Shown here: positions 49,331-60,984 of the stretch, one piece after another
How the letters are laid out: each line of letters starts with the position of its first letter
How positions within the stretch are numbered: position 1 is the first letter of the stretch
From: Agathobaculum hominis
GTDB taxonomy: Bacteria; Bacillota; Clostridia; Oscillospirales; Butyricicoccaceae
DNA length: 64,000 bases
Assembly (NCBI RefSeq): GCF_014288055.1
Contig: NZ_JACOPK010000004.1
Location: 197,850 to 261,849 of the forward strand
Direction of reading: 5' to 3'
The notes under the pieces: model-generated
The model's input: only the letters and a program-made list of their open reading frames with translations
The model's database searches: none
What the model was told of the DNA's origin: nothing
Position numbers and translations under genes: made by a program

Positions 49331-50197
49331 ATGTGGATCGCAGATAACTGGAAAGACTACGCCGTGCTCGACTGCGGCGGCGGAGAAAAAATCGAACGAT
49401 GGGGCAGCCAGATTTTGCAGCGTCCCGACCCGCAGGCCATTTGGGCACGCGACAAGGACTGCAAGGCATGGAATCGTCCGAACGCCATCTATCACCGCTC
49501 GAATGCAGGCGGCGGCAAGTGGGAAATCCGCAGGCTGCCCGAGCAGTGGGCCATTCATTACGGAGACCTTACGTTCCAGCTCAAGCCCATGAGCTTCAAG
49601 CACACGGGCCTGTTTCCTGAGCAGGCGGCAAACTGGGACTTTATTGACAGGATGATTCGCGGCGCAGGACGCCCGATCAGCGTGCTCAACCTGTTCGCCT
49701 ATACGGGCGGCGCAACGCTCGCAGCGGCAAACGCCGGTGCATCGGTCTGCCATGTCGATGCATCCAAGGGCATGGTGCAGTGGGCACGCGAAAACGCGGC
49801 ATCTTCCGGTCTGGCTGACCGTCCGATCCGCTGGATCGTGGATGACTGCAAAAAGTTCGTGCAGCGAGAGATCCGGCGCGGCCGCAAATATGATGCTATC
49901 ATTATGGATCCGCCGAGCTATGGCCGCGGTCCGTCCGGCGAGACATGGAAGATCGAGGAGGACGTTGCGGATTTCGTTGATCTTACCATGGGCGTGCTGA
50001 GCGACAAGCCGCTGTTCGTGCTCATTTCGAGCTATTCGACCGGTCTCGCTCCGTCGGTCATGAGCTATCTGCTGGGTATTACGGCAGGAAAGCGGGTCGC
50101 CGGTAAAATCGAGGCACAGGAGCTCGGCCTGCCGGTCGAGTCTACCGGTCTGGTGCTCCCCTGCGGTTCGTCGGCCCGTTTTATTGCGGAAGAGTAA
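49331..50197 (+). CDS. Class I SAM-dependent RNA methyltransferase (RlmI/RlmK-like)
   Basis: 288 aa. SAM-binding motif I VLNLFAYTGGATLAAANAGA (about 117-136), acidic post-I VCHVDASKGMVQWARENA, VDDCKKFVQRE, and the catalytic DPPSYGRGPSGETWKIEED (about 193-211). The family (PF10672 type) methylates 23S rRNA cytosine-5 or related positions. The PUA domain of RlmI is missing, as in many Firmicute members. It is 10 bp upstream of ecfA1. Confidence 0.88.
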   Translation: MWIADNWKDYAVLDCGGGEKIERWGSQILQRPDPQAIWARDKDCKAWNRPNAIYHRSNAGGGKWEIRRLPEQWAIHYGDLTFQLKPMSFKHTGLFPEQAANWDFIDRMIRGAGRPISVLNLFAYTGGATLAAANAGASVCHVDASKGMVQWARENAASSGLADRPIRWIVDDCKKFVQREIRRGRKYDAIIMDPPSYGRGPSGETWKIEEDVADFVDLTMGVLSDKPLFVLISSYSTGLAPSVMSYLLGITAGKRVAGKIEAQELGLPVESTGLVLPCGSSARFIAEE

Positions 50198-50206
50198 CAA
50201 AAAAGG

Positions 50207-51070
50207 ATGAAAACTACTGAAATGGCTGAAATAATCAAAACCGAAGATCTTCGCTATGCCTATCCGGCGGAAGAGGGTCAGGAGCCGGTGCAGGTGCTGA
50301 AGGGCGTGAACCTCAGTATCCAGCGCGGCGAGTTCGTGGCGGTGCTGGGTCACAACGGCTCGGGCAAAAGCACGCTCGCCGGCTGCTTCAATGCGATCCG
50401 TCTGCCTACCGGCGGCGTGTGCTACGTCGACATGATGGACACGCGCGATGAAAACAACACCTATGAGGTGCGCAAAACGGTCTCCATGGTGTTTCAGAAC
50501 CCGGATAACCAGATCGTTGCAACGGTCGTTGAAGAAGATGTCGCGTTCGCGCTCGAAAACATGGGCATCCCGCCTGCCGAAATCCGAAAGCGCGTAGATG
50601 ACGCGCTCAAGGCCGTCGGCATGTATGAGTACCGCGCGCAGGCGCCGCACCGCCTGTCGGGCGGTCAGAAGCAGCGCGTCGCCATCGCAGGCGTGATCGC
50701 CATGATGCCGCGCTGTGTCGTGCTCGACGAACCGACTGCCATGCTCGACCCTCAGGGCCGCCGCGAGGTCATGAGCGTCGTGCGCGAGCTCAACCGTAAA
50801 TACGGCATTACGGTCATCCTCATCACCCACCATATGGATGAAGCCGTACAGGCGCAGCGCGTCGTCGTCATGCACGAGGGAAACGTGCTGATGGACGGCA
50901 GACCGCGCGAGATCTTCACACAGGTGGACAAGCTGCGCGCCGCCTCGCTCACCGTACCGCAGACGATTGAGGTTCTGTATGACCTCAACAGACAGGACGA
51001 CGAGAGCCTGCCGATCGACGCGCTGAGCGTCAATGAATGCGCGGATATTCTGGAAACCTATTTGGCATAA
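50207..51070 (+). CDS. ecfA1: Energy-coupling factor transporter ATPase 1
   Basis: 287 aa (or 282 from the second ATG at 50222, which looks more like the family start MAEIIKTEDLRYAY). ABC motifs: Walker A GHNGSGKST, Q-loop FQNPDNQI, signature LSGGQKQRVAIAG, Walker B CVVLDEPTAMLD and H-loop ITHHMDE. EcfA1 and EcfA2 form the ATPase dimer under EcfT. It is the first of three adjacent ecf genes, which with truA follow the standard Firmicute order (A1, A2, T, truA). Confidence 0.96.
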   Translation: MKTTEMAEIIKTEDLRYAYPAEEGQEPVQVLKGVNLSIQRGEFVAVLGHNGSGKSTLAGCFNAIRLPTGGVCYVDMMDTRDENNTYEVRKTVSMVFQNPDNQIVATVVEEDVAFALENMGIPPAEIRKRVDDALKAVGMYEYRAQAPHRLSGGQKQRVAIAGVIAMMPRCVVLDEPTAMLDPQGRREVMSVVRELNRKYGITVILITHHMDEAVQAQRVVVMHEGNVLMDGRPREIFTQVDKLRAASLTVPQTIEVLYDLNRQDDESLPIDALSVNECADILETYLA

Positions 51071-51093
51071 CTGCAATATAAGGAGAAATTCCA

Positions 51094-51963
51094 TTGTCAA
51101 CCATACTTGAAACACGGGGCCTGACGCATGTTTACGGCGCAGGCACCCCTTTTGAGCGTGTCGCGCTCGACCATGTCGATATTCAGATCAACAAGGGAGA
51201 GATCCTCGGCGTGATCGGTCACACCGGTTCGGGCAAGTCCACGCTTATTCAGCATTTGAACGGTCTGCTCCAGCCTTCCGAGGGAGAAGTCCTGCTCGAC
51301 GGCAAATCTATCTGGGATGCAAAGGGCAAATGTGCGCGCGAGACGCGATTTCGCGTCGGTCTGGTATTTCAGTATCCGGAGTATCAGCTGTTCGAGGAGA
51401 CGATTGCGAAGGACATCGCCTACGGCCCGACGAATATGAGCCTGCCGCAGGCAGAGATCGACGCGCGCGTGCGCGAGTCAATGGAGGCGGTAGGCCTCGC
51501 CCCTGAGCTTGCCGACCAGTCTCCGTTCGCGCTCTCCGGCGGTCAGAAGCGCCGCGTTGCCATCGCGGGCGTGATCGCCATGCGTCCGGATGTGCTCGTT
51601 CTCGACGAGCCGACCGCCGGCCTCGATCCGGCAGGCCGCGATGAGATCTTCGAGCTTGTCCGCAATTACCACGCGCAGTCCGGCGCGACCATCCTCATCG
51701 TCTCGCACTCCATGGAGGATATTTCGCAGATCGCTGATCGCCTGCTCGTCATGGATCACGCAAGGGTTCTGTTCTGCGATACGCCGCGCGAGGTGTTCTC
51801 TCACGCCGACGAAATCGTTGCGGCAGGTCTCGATATCCCGATGATCACCAAGGTCATGATAGAGCTGAAAAAGCGCGGACATGATGTTGATACCTCGGTT
51901 TATACCGTTGCGCAGGCGATGGACGCGCTGCGCGCCTGCAGGAAGAAAGGGGGCGCTCACTGA
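51094..51963 (+). CDS. ecfA2: Energy-coupling factor transporter ATPase 2
   Basis: 289 aa from a TTG start at 51094 (AAGGAG 8 bases upstream). Walker A GHTGSGKST, Q-loop FQYPEYQLFE, signature LSGGQKRRVAIAG, Walker B VLVLDEPTAGLD and H-loop VSHSME. The stop TGA shares one base with the ecfT ATG (51963). No substrate-binding S component is encoded beside it, so this is a shared (group II) module serving vitamin or metal S components elsewhere. Confidence 0.96.
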   Translation: MSTILETRGLTHVYGAGTPFERVALDHVDIQINKGEILGVIGHTGSGKSTLIQHLNGLLQPSEGEVLLDGKSIWDAKGKCARETRFRVGLVFQYPEYQLFEETIAKDIAYGPTNMSLPQAEIDARVRESMEAVGLAPELADQSPFALSGGQKRRVAIAGVIAMRPDVLVLDEPTAGLDPAGRDEIFELVRNYHAQSGATILIVSHSMEDISQIADRLLVMDHARVLFCDTPREVFSHADEIVAAGLDIPMITKVMIELKKRGHDVDTSVYTVAQAMDALRACRKKGGAH

Positions 51964-52766
51964 TGCTCAAGGACATTACCATCGGCCAGTTCTTTCCCGG
52001 AAACAGCGCCGTTCACCGGCTTGACCCGCGCGTCAAGATCGTGCTGACGGTTGCACTTATTGTGCTGCTGTTTCTTGCGCAGGGACCGGTCTCTTACGGC
52101 CTTATCATCCTGTTTCTCGCCCTCGTTATCGGAATTTCGCGTATTTCACCCAAAATGGTCGTGCGCGGACTCAAGCCCATTCTGCTCATCGTCATGTTCA
52201 CGGCGGTGCTCAATCTGTTCTATACGCCGGGCGATTATGTCTGGCAGTGGAAATTCCTGCACATCAGCGTAGAGGGCATCCGCATGGCGGTATTCATGGT
52301 GCTGCGACTGATGCTGCTCATCATCGCGACCTCCATGCTCACCTACACCACCTCGCCCATCCAGCTGACCGACGGTCTCGAGCGACTGCTCGCCCCGCTC
52401 AAAAAGCTGCATGTGCCGGTGCATGAGCTTTCCATGATGATGTCGATCGCTCTGCGTTTTATTCCGACCTTGATTGAGGAGACCGAGAAGATCATCTCGG
52501 CGCAGAAGGCGCGCGGCGCGGACTTCGATTCCGGCAACCTCATTCAGCGCGCCAAGGCCATGATCCCCATTCTCGTGCCGCTGTTCATCTCGGCGTTCCG
52601 CCGCGCAGATGAGCTTGCGACCGCCATGGAGTGCCGCCTTTACCGCGGAGACGTCGGCCGTACCCGCATGCGTCAGCTGAAGATTGCGCGTGTGGACATC
52701 TGCTCCATGCTGCTCGTTGCCGTGCTGTTTGCGGCTGTGATCGCGCTGCGCAGACTGGGTCTGTAA
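51963..52766 (+). CDS. ecfT: Energy-coupling factor transporter transmembrane protein EcfT
   Basis: 267 aa, five or more TM segments (IVLTVALIVLLFLAQGPVSYGLIILFLAL and others). Family features LDPRVKI at the start and the two cytoplasmic coupling helices with AQKARGADF and AMECRLYRG. It couples ATP hydrolysis by EcfA1A2 to S components. Overlap of one base with ecfA2. Confidence 0.96.
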   Translation: MLKDITIGQFFPGNSAVHRLDPRVKIVLTVALIVLLFLAQGPVSYGLIILFLALVIGISRISPKMVVRGLKPILLIVMFTAVLNLFYTPGDYVWQWKFLHISVEGIRMAVFMVLRLMLLIIATSMLTYTTSPIQLTDGLERLLAPLKKLHVPVHELSMMMSIALRFIPTLIEETEKIISAQKARGADFDSGNLIQRAKAMIPILVPLFISAFRRADELATAMECRLYRGDVGRTRMRQLKIARVDICSMLLVAVLFAAVIALRRLGL

Positions 52767-52790
52767 ATCACTTGTCAGGTATTTGATTGT

Positions 52791-53567
52791 ATGAAAAACA
52801 TTGCTCTGGTGCTGTCCTATGACGGCACAAACTACAACGGCTGGCAGATACAGAAAAACGGGCCGTCCATTCAGGAAAGCATGGAGACCGCGCTCTTCCG
52901 CCTGCTCGGCGAGAAGGTGCATGTCTCCGGTGTCGGCCGCACCGACTCGGGTGTTCACGCAAGACGTTATGTCGCGAGCTTCAAGACCGAGCGCTGCACC
53001 ATTCCGACAGACCGGCTTCCCTTTGCGCTCAACAGCTTTCTGCCGCTCGATATTGCGGTCTCAGGCGCAGCCGAAGTCCCGGAGGACTTTGACGCGCGTT
53101 TTGACTGCACCCGAAAGGAATACGCCTATTATATCTTTCCGTCCACGCTGCGCGATCCTTTTCATGCGCGATACGCGTACCGCTACAATTATCCGCTCGA
53201 TGCAGAGCGGATGCACGAGGGCGCACAGCGCTTTGTCGGCACGCACGATTTTGCATCTGTGCGCAGTCAGGGTACGCCGGTCAAAAGCACGGTCCGCACG
53301 ATCTTCTGGTGTGACGTGGACAAGGTTGATGATCTCATCCGTATCCGCGTATGCGGCGACGGCTTTCTGTACAACATGGTTCGCGCCATTTCGGGCACCC
53401 TTGTCTATGTCGGCGGCGGCAAGCTGCGGCCTGACGACGTTGCCGATGTGCTTGCGTCCTGCGACCGCGAACAGGCCGGTCCGACGCTGCCTGCCTGCGG
53501 TCTGTTCATGAACCGGCTGTGGTATGACCACACGGGTGAACTCGACCGTTTTCGGCTTGGGGATTGA
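52791..53567 (+). CDS. truA: tRNA pseudouridine(38-40) synthase
   Basis: 258 aa. Catalytic Asp52 in GVGRTDSGVHARRY; LVLSYDGTNYNGWQIQ at the start; KEYAYYIF and FLYNMVRAISGTLVYVGGGK near the C-terminus. TruA isomerises uridines 38-40 in tRNA anticodon arms. It follows ecfT by 24 bp. Confidence 0.97.
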   Translation: MKNIALVLSYDGTNYNGWQIQKNGPSIQESMETALFRLLGEKVHVSGVGRTDSGVHARRYVASFKTERCTIPTDRLPFALNSFLPLDIAVSGAAEVPEDFDARFDCTRKEYAYYIFPSTLRDPFHARYAYRYNYPLDAERMHEGAQRFVGTHDFASVRSQGTPVKSTVRTIFWCDVDKVDDLIRIRVCGDGFLYNMVRAISGTLVYVGGGKLRPDDVADVLASCDREQAGPTLPACGLFMNRLWYDHTGELDRFRLGD

Positions 53568-53630
53568 AAAATTTATTGACTATTCATATTTTACGCCTCG
53601 AAAAGCGATATAATGAGGAGGTGAACCTTG

Positions 53631-54914
53631 ATGGGTGACACACCAAACGAAAAAATGTCCAGAGTAAGAAATCTCATCCGCTTTCCGGCAACGGGCAGAG
53701 ACCGCCGTATCCGCTTGGAAGAGAGCCGCGATCCGCGCATTCGCTTTGTCACGAAGCTGCGTTTTGTCTGCGGCTGGCTGCTGGCAGTCGGCGCATTCTG
53801 CTTTGTACTGACCCATTATGGTCTGTTCGCGCCGTCAGCCATTCAGCGCACGGTGCAGTACGCGCTCGCCGGTGCGCGCCAGCATGAGGGCGACATCACG
53901 AACATAGAATTCGAAAACGGTATTTTCAGCGATGGCGCGCTGTTCGAGTCCGGTCTCGCCTACGCAGACAGTGACGCGCTTTATCTTTCCCGCCCGGGCA
54001 GCATGACGACTTTTCAAGTGACGATCGGCTATTCCAATCCGGTCGTGGAGTCCTGCCAGACCAATGTTCTGGTCTATGACCGCGGCGGCAAGAATGCGGT
54101 TTTAACAGATGCGTCCTCGGTCAAGGCGGAGGTCGCGCTGAATTCCGCCATTCTGACCGGCAGCATCGGACGGACAGGTGATTTTCTGCTCATCACTGAC
54201 GAGCAGGGCTACCGCACCGCCGCTGCTGTTTATTCCACCAAGGGCGAGGAACTGTTCAAATTCAGCTCGTCCGAGCTGTATATCGTCTCGGGCGGCCTCT
54301 CCCCCGACGGGAAAACGGTCGCCGTGCTCGCCTTCGAGCAGCGGGATGCATCGCTTATCAGCCATGTCCGCTTTTATGATGTATCGAGCGGCAAGCAGAT
54401 CTCGGATACCGAGCTGGAGAACGCGCTCGGCATAGAGCTGTGCTATCTCGATAACGGGTCGGCAGCCGTGCTGTGCGACGACGGCCTGTATCTGGTCACG
54501 CGCCGCGGTAGCAGCGAGCACGCGCTGACCGTCGGCACGAGCGACCTGATCTCGGTCGCGACGCGCGACAACGCGATGGTGCTTGCGATCCGTTCGTACT
54601 CGGGCGGCGCGCGCAGCGATCTATATACGGTGCGCGGCGGTTCGGTCTACGGCCCGGAGCCGCTCGACGAGGAGCCGAGCGCGCTGGCGGTCTCCGCCGC
54701 CGGTGAGGCGGTGCTGACAAGCACCGGCGTCACGGTGTACGACACGCAGTTCCATGCGCTCTGGCACAACGATGAGGCCATCGGTGCACGCCGCATACTG
54801 CTCACCGATGACGGTACAGTATTCGTTCTTTACAACAGCAACGCCCGCATATTCACTGCCCGCTCCGCGCAGTCCAGGGAGGTAACAGCCGATGCAGCCG
54901 CAGCAGATTCCTGA
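53631..54914 (+). CDS. DUF5711-like membrane-anchored beta-propeller-like protein
   Basis: 427 aa from ATG at 53631 (GAGGAGGTG). A basic N-terminus and one TM (about 43-62) are followed by an extracytoplasmic domain with repeated short beta blocks such as VYDRGGKNAVLTD, LSPDGKTVAVLAFEQ and YDVSSGKQISDTE. The pattern suggests a beta-propeller. It resembles the DUF5711 family of Clostridia. No enzyme residues seen. It overlaps the CvpA-like gene by 23 bp and the two are coupled. Confidence 0.8.
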   Translation: MGDTPNEKMSRVRNLIRFPATGRDRRIRLEESRDPRIRFVTKLRFVCGWLLAVGAFCFVLTHYGLFAPSAIQRTVQYALAGARQHEGDITNIEFENGIFSDGALFESGLAYADSDALYLSRPGSMTTFQVTIGYSNPVVESCQTNVLVYDRGGKNAVLTDASSVKAEVALNSAILTGSIGRTGDFLLITDEQGYRTAAAVYSTKGEELFKFSSSELYIVSGGLSPDGKTVAVLAFEQRDASLISHVRFYDVSSGKQISDTELENALGIELCYLDNGSAAVLCDDGLYLVTRRGSSEHALTVGTSDLISVATRDNAMVLAIRSYSGGARSDLYTVRGGSVYGPEPLDEEPSALAVSAAGEAVLTSTGVTVYDTQFHALWHNDEAIGARRILLTDDGTVFVLYNSNARIFTARSAQSREVTADAAAADS

Positions 54915-55515
54915 TGTGCTTCTCAGCCTGCTTAACGTGCCCGATCTCGTGATCCTCGCGGTCGTGCTCGTCAATCTGATCCTTGGTCTCCGACGCGGCG
55001 CACTCGCCTCGCTCGCAGGTCTTGTGGGCCGTTGCATCGCAATGGCCGGATCGTACTTTCTCGCCCGTCAGCTGGCGCCATCTGCTGCGAAATGGCTTGC
55101 AGAGCCGATTGTGCGCAGTGTTTTTGAGCATAAGCTCAAGCAGTCGGGCGTGCCGGACGCGCTGGCGGACAGCGTACAGACGGCGCTCCGCGCTGCGGTG
55201 CAGAGCATGGCTGAGAGTATTTCCTATCTTGTGCTGATCGCAGTGTTTTCCGTCCTGCTCAGTATTCTGATATCGCTTGCGGTCAGGGCGCTCCGTTTGC
55301 TCAGCCGAGTCACCCCTCTCGGCATGCTCGATGCACTGGCCGGCGGCGCGATCGGGCTTGCGACCGGTCTGCTGCTCGTCGTGCTCGTACTGCTCGGTGC
55401 ACACTGGTTCTATCCGGTGACCTTTACCGAGCTGGGATATCTTTCACCCGAACGTATCGAAAATACGTTCCTGTTAGCTAAAATTATCGCGTTTCTGCCG
55501 TTTACTGCGGCATGA
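54892..55515 (+). CDS. CvpA-family membrane protein
   Basis: 207 aa, four hydrophobic segments. The opening VPDLVILAVVLVNLILGLRRGALASLAGLVG is typical of CvpA (colicin V production protein) family members, which are required for envelope integrity in several bacteria. The start codon lies within the end of the preceding gene (23-bp overlap), with GGAGG upstream. It is followed by the Clp ATPase gene after 49 bp. Confidence 0.85.
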   Translation: MQPQQIPDVLLSLLNVPDLVILAVVLVNLILGLRRGALASLAGLVGRCIAMAGSYFLARQLAPSAAKWLAEPIVRSVFEHKLKQSGVPDALADSVQTALRAAVQSMAESISYLVLIAVFSVLLSILISLAVRALRLLSRVTPLGMLDALAGGAIGLATGLLLVVLVLLGAHWFYPVTFTELGYLSPERIENTFLLAKIIAFLPFTAA

Positions 55516-55564
55516 ATCGTCAGAATCTGTAATTCCATTGCAGAATGAAGGAGTTTAACCAATT

Positions 55565-57847
<2,283 letters not shown>

Positions 57848-57882
57848 GCTGGAACTGTTGAAACGCGATACTGTTCGACATC

Positions 57883-57907
57883 AAAAGCCGCCCACAGGGC
57901 GGCTTTT
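57883..57907. terminator. Bidirectional terminator between clpE and the sensor kinase
   Basis: AAAAGCCGCCC-ACA-GGGCGGCTTTT (perfect 11-bp stem). Confidence 0.92.
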
Positions 57908-57920
57908 GCTTTTGCGCAGA

Positions 57921-59558
57921 TTATGCAAATTTGAACCAGAATTTCGGACCGGCATCTGTGTTTTCTGCGCCGCAGGTGTATCCGTGCAGATCGAACACGG
58001 TTTTTGCAATCGAGAGACCGAGACCGTCGCCCTTTGTGCTGCGCGAGGGGTCAGCCTGATAATATGCCTCCCACAGCCGGGGCAAGGCATGATCCGGGAT
58101 GGCGTCGCCGGTGTTGGCTACAGAAAGCATACCGTTCGCGATGCGGACCGTGATGCAGCCTCCCTCGGGCGTGTGCTGCACGGCGTTTTCGAGCAGCGCG
58201 TCCAGTGCCCGTGCAAGCAGCGCGCGGTCTGCATTGACCGTGTATTCGTTGTCGGATGCAAATTCTGTGTGCAGTCTGCCGTCTGCCGGGAGCGCGGCGG
58301 TAAGCCTTTCCTGTGCGAGGGCAGCAAGCGGGAATTCTTCTCGACGCAGCGCTTGCACGCCGGTCTCAAGCCGCGACAGCTCAAGCATTTTGCGTACACT
58401 GCCGTCCATGCGCTGCGCCTGCGTCTGGATGACATCAAGATAATGCGCCTGCTTTTCCGGAGCAAGGTTGTCCCCTAACAGCTCTGCCGCCGCCGAGAGC
58501 ACGGAGAGCGGCGTTTTCAGCTCGTGGGCGAGCGCCGCAGTCGTCTCGCGGCGAACCTGCTCCACGCGCTCCTGTCGGCGCCAGACGCGCAGCAAGGCGA
58601 AGGAGAGAATGACTGCACAGAGCATCGCCAGAGTAAAGCTCATCGCGCCGGCGGGCACCAGAATCGGCAGGCACGCTTTCAGCGGGTAGCCTTCCGCGGC
58701 AAACGACATTATGACATTGCCGCCATCGGCATAGTCGCAGTATTTCATTGTCCGCTGATACTGGCGCACCAGCCACGGACGCACGATCTCTTCGCTGCTG
58801 TTCGCGCCGCTTGGGTTCTCTGCCCATTCGCGCAGCGCTAGCCGGACCGGAGAAGTCAGGGAGGCCGCCAACTGCTTTGCAGTCAAATCGCTCGGTCCCG
58901 GGCAGCGGAGACTCGCCCACCTCATCGTTTTCAGCGGGAGATTTTTTACCTTGCTTTCGTCATACACACACTCGACCGTGTTGACCTCGCCCGTCGGTTC
59001 CCACGAGCCGTTGACCTCCTTTGTCGGGCACACAGTAACAGACTTTAGATATGCCTGGTCTCCGTCCACCCATGCCTCAAAGGTCATTTCCGGAAAAGGA
59101 GCACTTCTTAATTCCTTAGTCATCGCAGATCCAACCAGAACCGCTTCGCACACCTTCTGCGGCTGATCTCCCATATCCACATCATAATCTGTATCCCCAT
59201 CTCGCACTGTCAGCCACCAGCGATTGCTTTGCAGTACGTCACCATTTTTATCGGTAATCGCGGTTTCCACGATCTGTACATTGGGGGGATCTTTGCTGTC
59301 AATTCGGAAACTCTGCCAGCGCAGCGCCCTGCGGAGCTGTGCGGTATCATCGGTACCGAGCTCCTTGGAATCCAGCAGATATTTTCCGAAATTTCCATCG
59401 AAAAAATCCGCCCTGTTTTCCATCTCCGACAGCATCAGCTGTGCGCGCTGCTGTCCCAGCAGCAGGGTAAATGCTCCCATCAGCACAAGCCAGAATGCGA
59501 GAAAACTCGTTCCGACCCGCACAAAGAAGCTGCCAAAGTTTCTACGTTTTGTTTTCAT
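57921..59558 (-). CDS. Two-component sensor histidine kinase
   Basis: 545 aa. TM1 about 13-35, an extracytoplasmic sensor of ~260 residues (about 36-296) and TM2 about 297-325, then HisKA with H345 in ALAHELKTPL. The HATPase_c domain has ALLENAVQHTPEG (N box) and STKGDGLGLSIAKTV (G box). The large sensor domain shows no known fold to me and has several Cys. It overlaps the response regulator gene by 17 bp. Confidence 0.93.
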   Translation of the reverse strand: MKTKRRNFGSFFVRVGTSFLAFWLVLMGAFTLLLGQQRAQLMLSEMENRADFFDGNFGKYLLDSKELGTDDTAQLRRALRWQSFRIDSKDPPNVQIVETAITDKNGDVLQSNRWWLTVRDGDTDYDVDMGDQPQKVCEAVLVGSAMTKELRSAPFPEMTFEAWVDGDQAYLKSVTVCPTKEVNGSWEPTGEVNTVECVYDESKVKNLPLKTMRWASLRCPGPSDLTAKQLAASLTSPVRLALREWAENPSGANSSEEIVRPWLVRQYQRTMKYCDYADGGNVIMSFAAEGYPLKACLPILVPAGAMSFTLAMLCAVILSFALLRVWRRQERVEQVRRETTAALAHELKTPLSVLSAAAELLGDNLAPEKQAHYLDVIQTQAQRMDGSVRKMLELSRLETGVQALRREEFPLAALAQERLTAALPADGRLHTEFASDNEYTVNADRALLARALDALLENAVQHTPEGGCITVRIANGMLSVANTGDAIPDHALPRLWEAYYQADPSRSTKGDGLGLSIAKTVFDLHGYTCGAENTDAGPKFWFKFA

Positions 59559-60240
59559 CTCTGTCCACCTCCAGTTTATAGCCGCGCTTTACCACGGTCT
59601 TGATGCAGTCCGCATGCTTCCCCAGCGCCCGACGCAGCTTTTTGATGTGCCCGTCGATCACCCGGTCCGTGCCGTCATAGTCCCAGCCCCACGCAAGGTC
59701 CAGCAGCTCGTCCCTCGTCAGCACGCGGTTTTTTCGCTCCATCAACGCCCGGAGCAAAGCAAATTCCTTGGGCGGCAGGTCGATGCGCTGACCGTCCGCC
59801 GTTACCGTTCCCCTCGCCGGGTTGAGCTCGAGCTCACCGGCCCTCAGCACCTCTGCCGCTGTCATGCCGCGTGAGCGGCGCAGGAGTGCCTGTGCCTTGG
59901 CATACAGCACAGCAAGAGAAAACGGTTTGACAACGTAGTCATCCGCCCCTTGACCATAGCCATACAGCTTGTCCTGCTCGTCTTCCCGTGCGGTGACGAA
60001 CAGGACAGGCGCGTCTCCCTGCTCCCGCGCCGCGCGGCACAGCGCGAAACCGTCTGTGCCCGGCAGCATGATGTCGAGCAGAAGCAGATCGAAGGGCTGT
60101 GTCTCGATCAGGTGAAGCGCCGTATTGCCGTCCGGTGCGGAAATCATAGTCAGCTCACCGCCGCTCTTCGCCGTGAAATAATCGCACAGCACCTCGCGCA
60201 TATCCCGTTCGTCCTCCGCCAGTAAAATAGTTGCTTTCAT
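59542..60240 (-). CDS. OmpR/PhoB-family response regulator
   Basis: 232 aa, ATG at 60240 after AAAGGAGG. Receiver domain: acidic AEDE (about 8-11), phospho-acceptor Asp56 (LLLLDIMLPG) and VVKPFS. The C-terminal winged helix carries LPPKEFALLRALMERKNRVLTRDELLDLAWGWDYDGTDRVIDGHIKKLRRALG. It pairs with the kinase encoded directly downstream. Target genes unknown; no transporter is adjacent. Confidence 0.96.
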   Translation of the reverse strand: MKATILLAEDERDMREVLCDYFTAKSGGELTMISAPDGNTALHLIETQPFDLLLLDIMLPGTDGFALCRAAREQGDAPVLFVTAREDEQDKLYGYGQGADDYVVKPFSLAVLYAKAQALLRRSRGMTAAEVLRAGELELNPARGTVTADGQRIDLPPKEFALLRALMERKNRVLTRDELLDLAWGWDYDGTDRVIDGHIKKLRRALGKHADCIKTVVKRGYKLEVDRDENKT

Positions 60241-60345
60241 ACGCTCTCCCCTCCTTTGATTACAGTATAGCACAGCCGTATGCCCTTTTGATGTCCTGCT
60301 GAAAATGCTGCGAAAAAACTTTCTTAAAAAATTTGAAAAAATATG

Positions 60346-60374
60346 TTGACATACGTTCTGTGAATTGATATAAT
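60346..60374 (+). promoter_or_regulatory. Perfect-consensus promoter of the tRNA cluster
   Basis: TTGACA (60346-60351), 17 bp, TATAAT (60369-60374). Confidence 0.88.
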
Positions 60375-60397
60375 AAACAAGCGTCAGAGAGAGACCC

Positions 60398-60471
60398 GCG
60401 GGTGTAGTTCAATGGTAGAATGTCAGCCTTCCAAGCTGAACACGTGGGTTCGATTCCCATCACCCGCTCCA
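60398..60471 (+). tRNA. tRNA-Gly (anticodon TCC), CCA encoded
   Basis: Acceptor GCGGGTG/CACCCGC, anticodon loop CTTCCAA between TCAGC/GCTGA, T arm GTGGG-TTCGATT-CCCAT. Confidence 0.96.
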
Positions 60472-60504
60472 CTTTTTGATGTGCCGGGTTGCCGGAATTG
60501 ACAT

Positions 60505-60581
60505 GCGCCAGTAGCTCAGCCGGATAGAGCAACTGCCTTCTAAGCAGTAGGCCGGGGGTTCGAATCCCTCCTGGCGTGCCA
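60505..60581 (+). tRNA. tRNA-Arg (anticodon TCT), CCA encoded
   Basis: Acceptor GCGCCAG/CTGGCGT with a G-T pair, anticodon loop CTTCTAA between ACTGC/GCAGT, discriminator G and CCA. Confidence 0.95.
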
Positions 60582-60619
60582 ATCCTTTCGAGGTTTATCC
60601 GGTGGCTGATTTTTAATAT

Positions 60620-60697
60620 GGTGGGTATAGCTCAGTTGGTTAGAGCATCGGATTGTGGTTCCGAGGGTCGAGGGTTCGAGTCCCTTTACCCACCCCA
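60620..60697 (+). tRNA. tRNA-His (anticodon GTG), copy 1, CCA encoded
   Basis: Encoded G-1 (60620) opposite C73, acceptor GTGGGTA/TACCCAC, anticodon loop TTGTGGT between TCGGA/TCCGA. Confidence 0.96.
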
Positions 60698-60776
60698 TAT
60701 TGTTCCGTGACGCGCTGCATCTGCAAGGTCGCAGCGCGTTATTTACGGACTATCTCCTCTTTCGCACCGCGAATAC

Positions 60777-60851
60777 GGGGGCGTCGCCAAGCGGTAAGGC
60801 ATCGGCCTTTGACGCCGACATTCGCTGGTTCGAATCCAGCCGTCCCTGCCA
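60777..60851 (+). tRNA. tRNA-Gln (anticodon TTG), CCA encoded
   Basis: Acceptor GGGGGCG/CGTCCCT with G-T pairs, anticodon loop CTTTGAC between TCGGC/GCCGA, T arm GCTGG-TTCGAAT-CCAGC. Confidence 0.95.
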
Positions 60852-60898
60852 TTCGGCTCGGACAACAAATACTGCTATTGCAGTCATAACATGAATAT

Positions 60899-60976
60899 GG
60901 TGGGTATAGCTCAGTTGGTTAGAGCATCGGATTGTGGTTCCGAGGGTCGAGGGTTCGAGTCCCTTTACCCACCCCA
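60899..60976 (+). tRNA. tRNA-His (anticodon GTG), copy 2, CCA encoded
   Basis: Identical to copy 1 over the whole gene, and also in the short flanks AATAT and TATT. Confidence 0.96.
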
Positions 60977-60984
60977 TATTTTTT

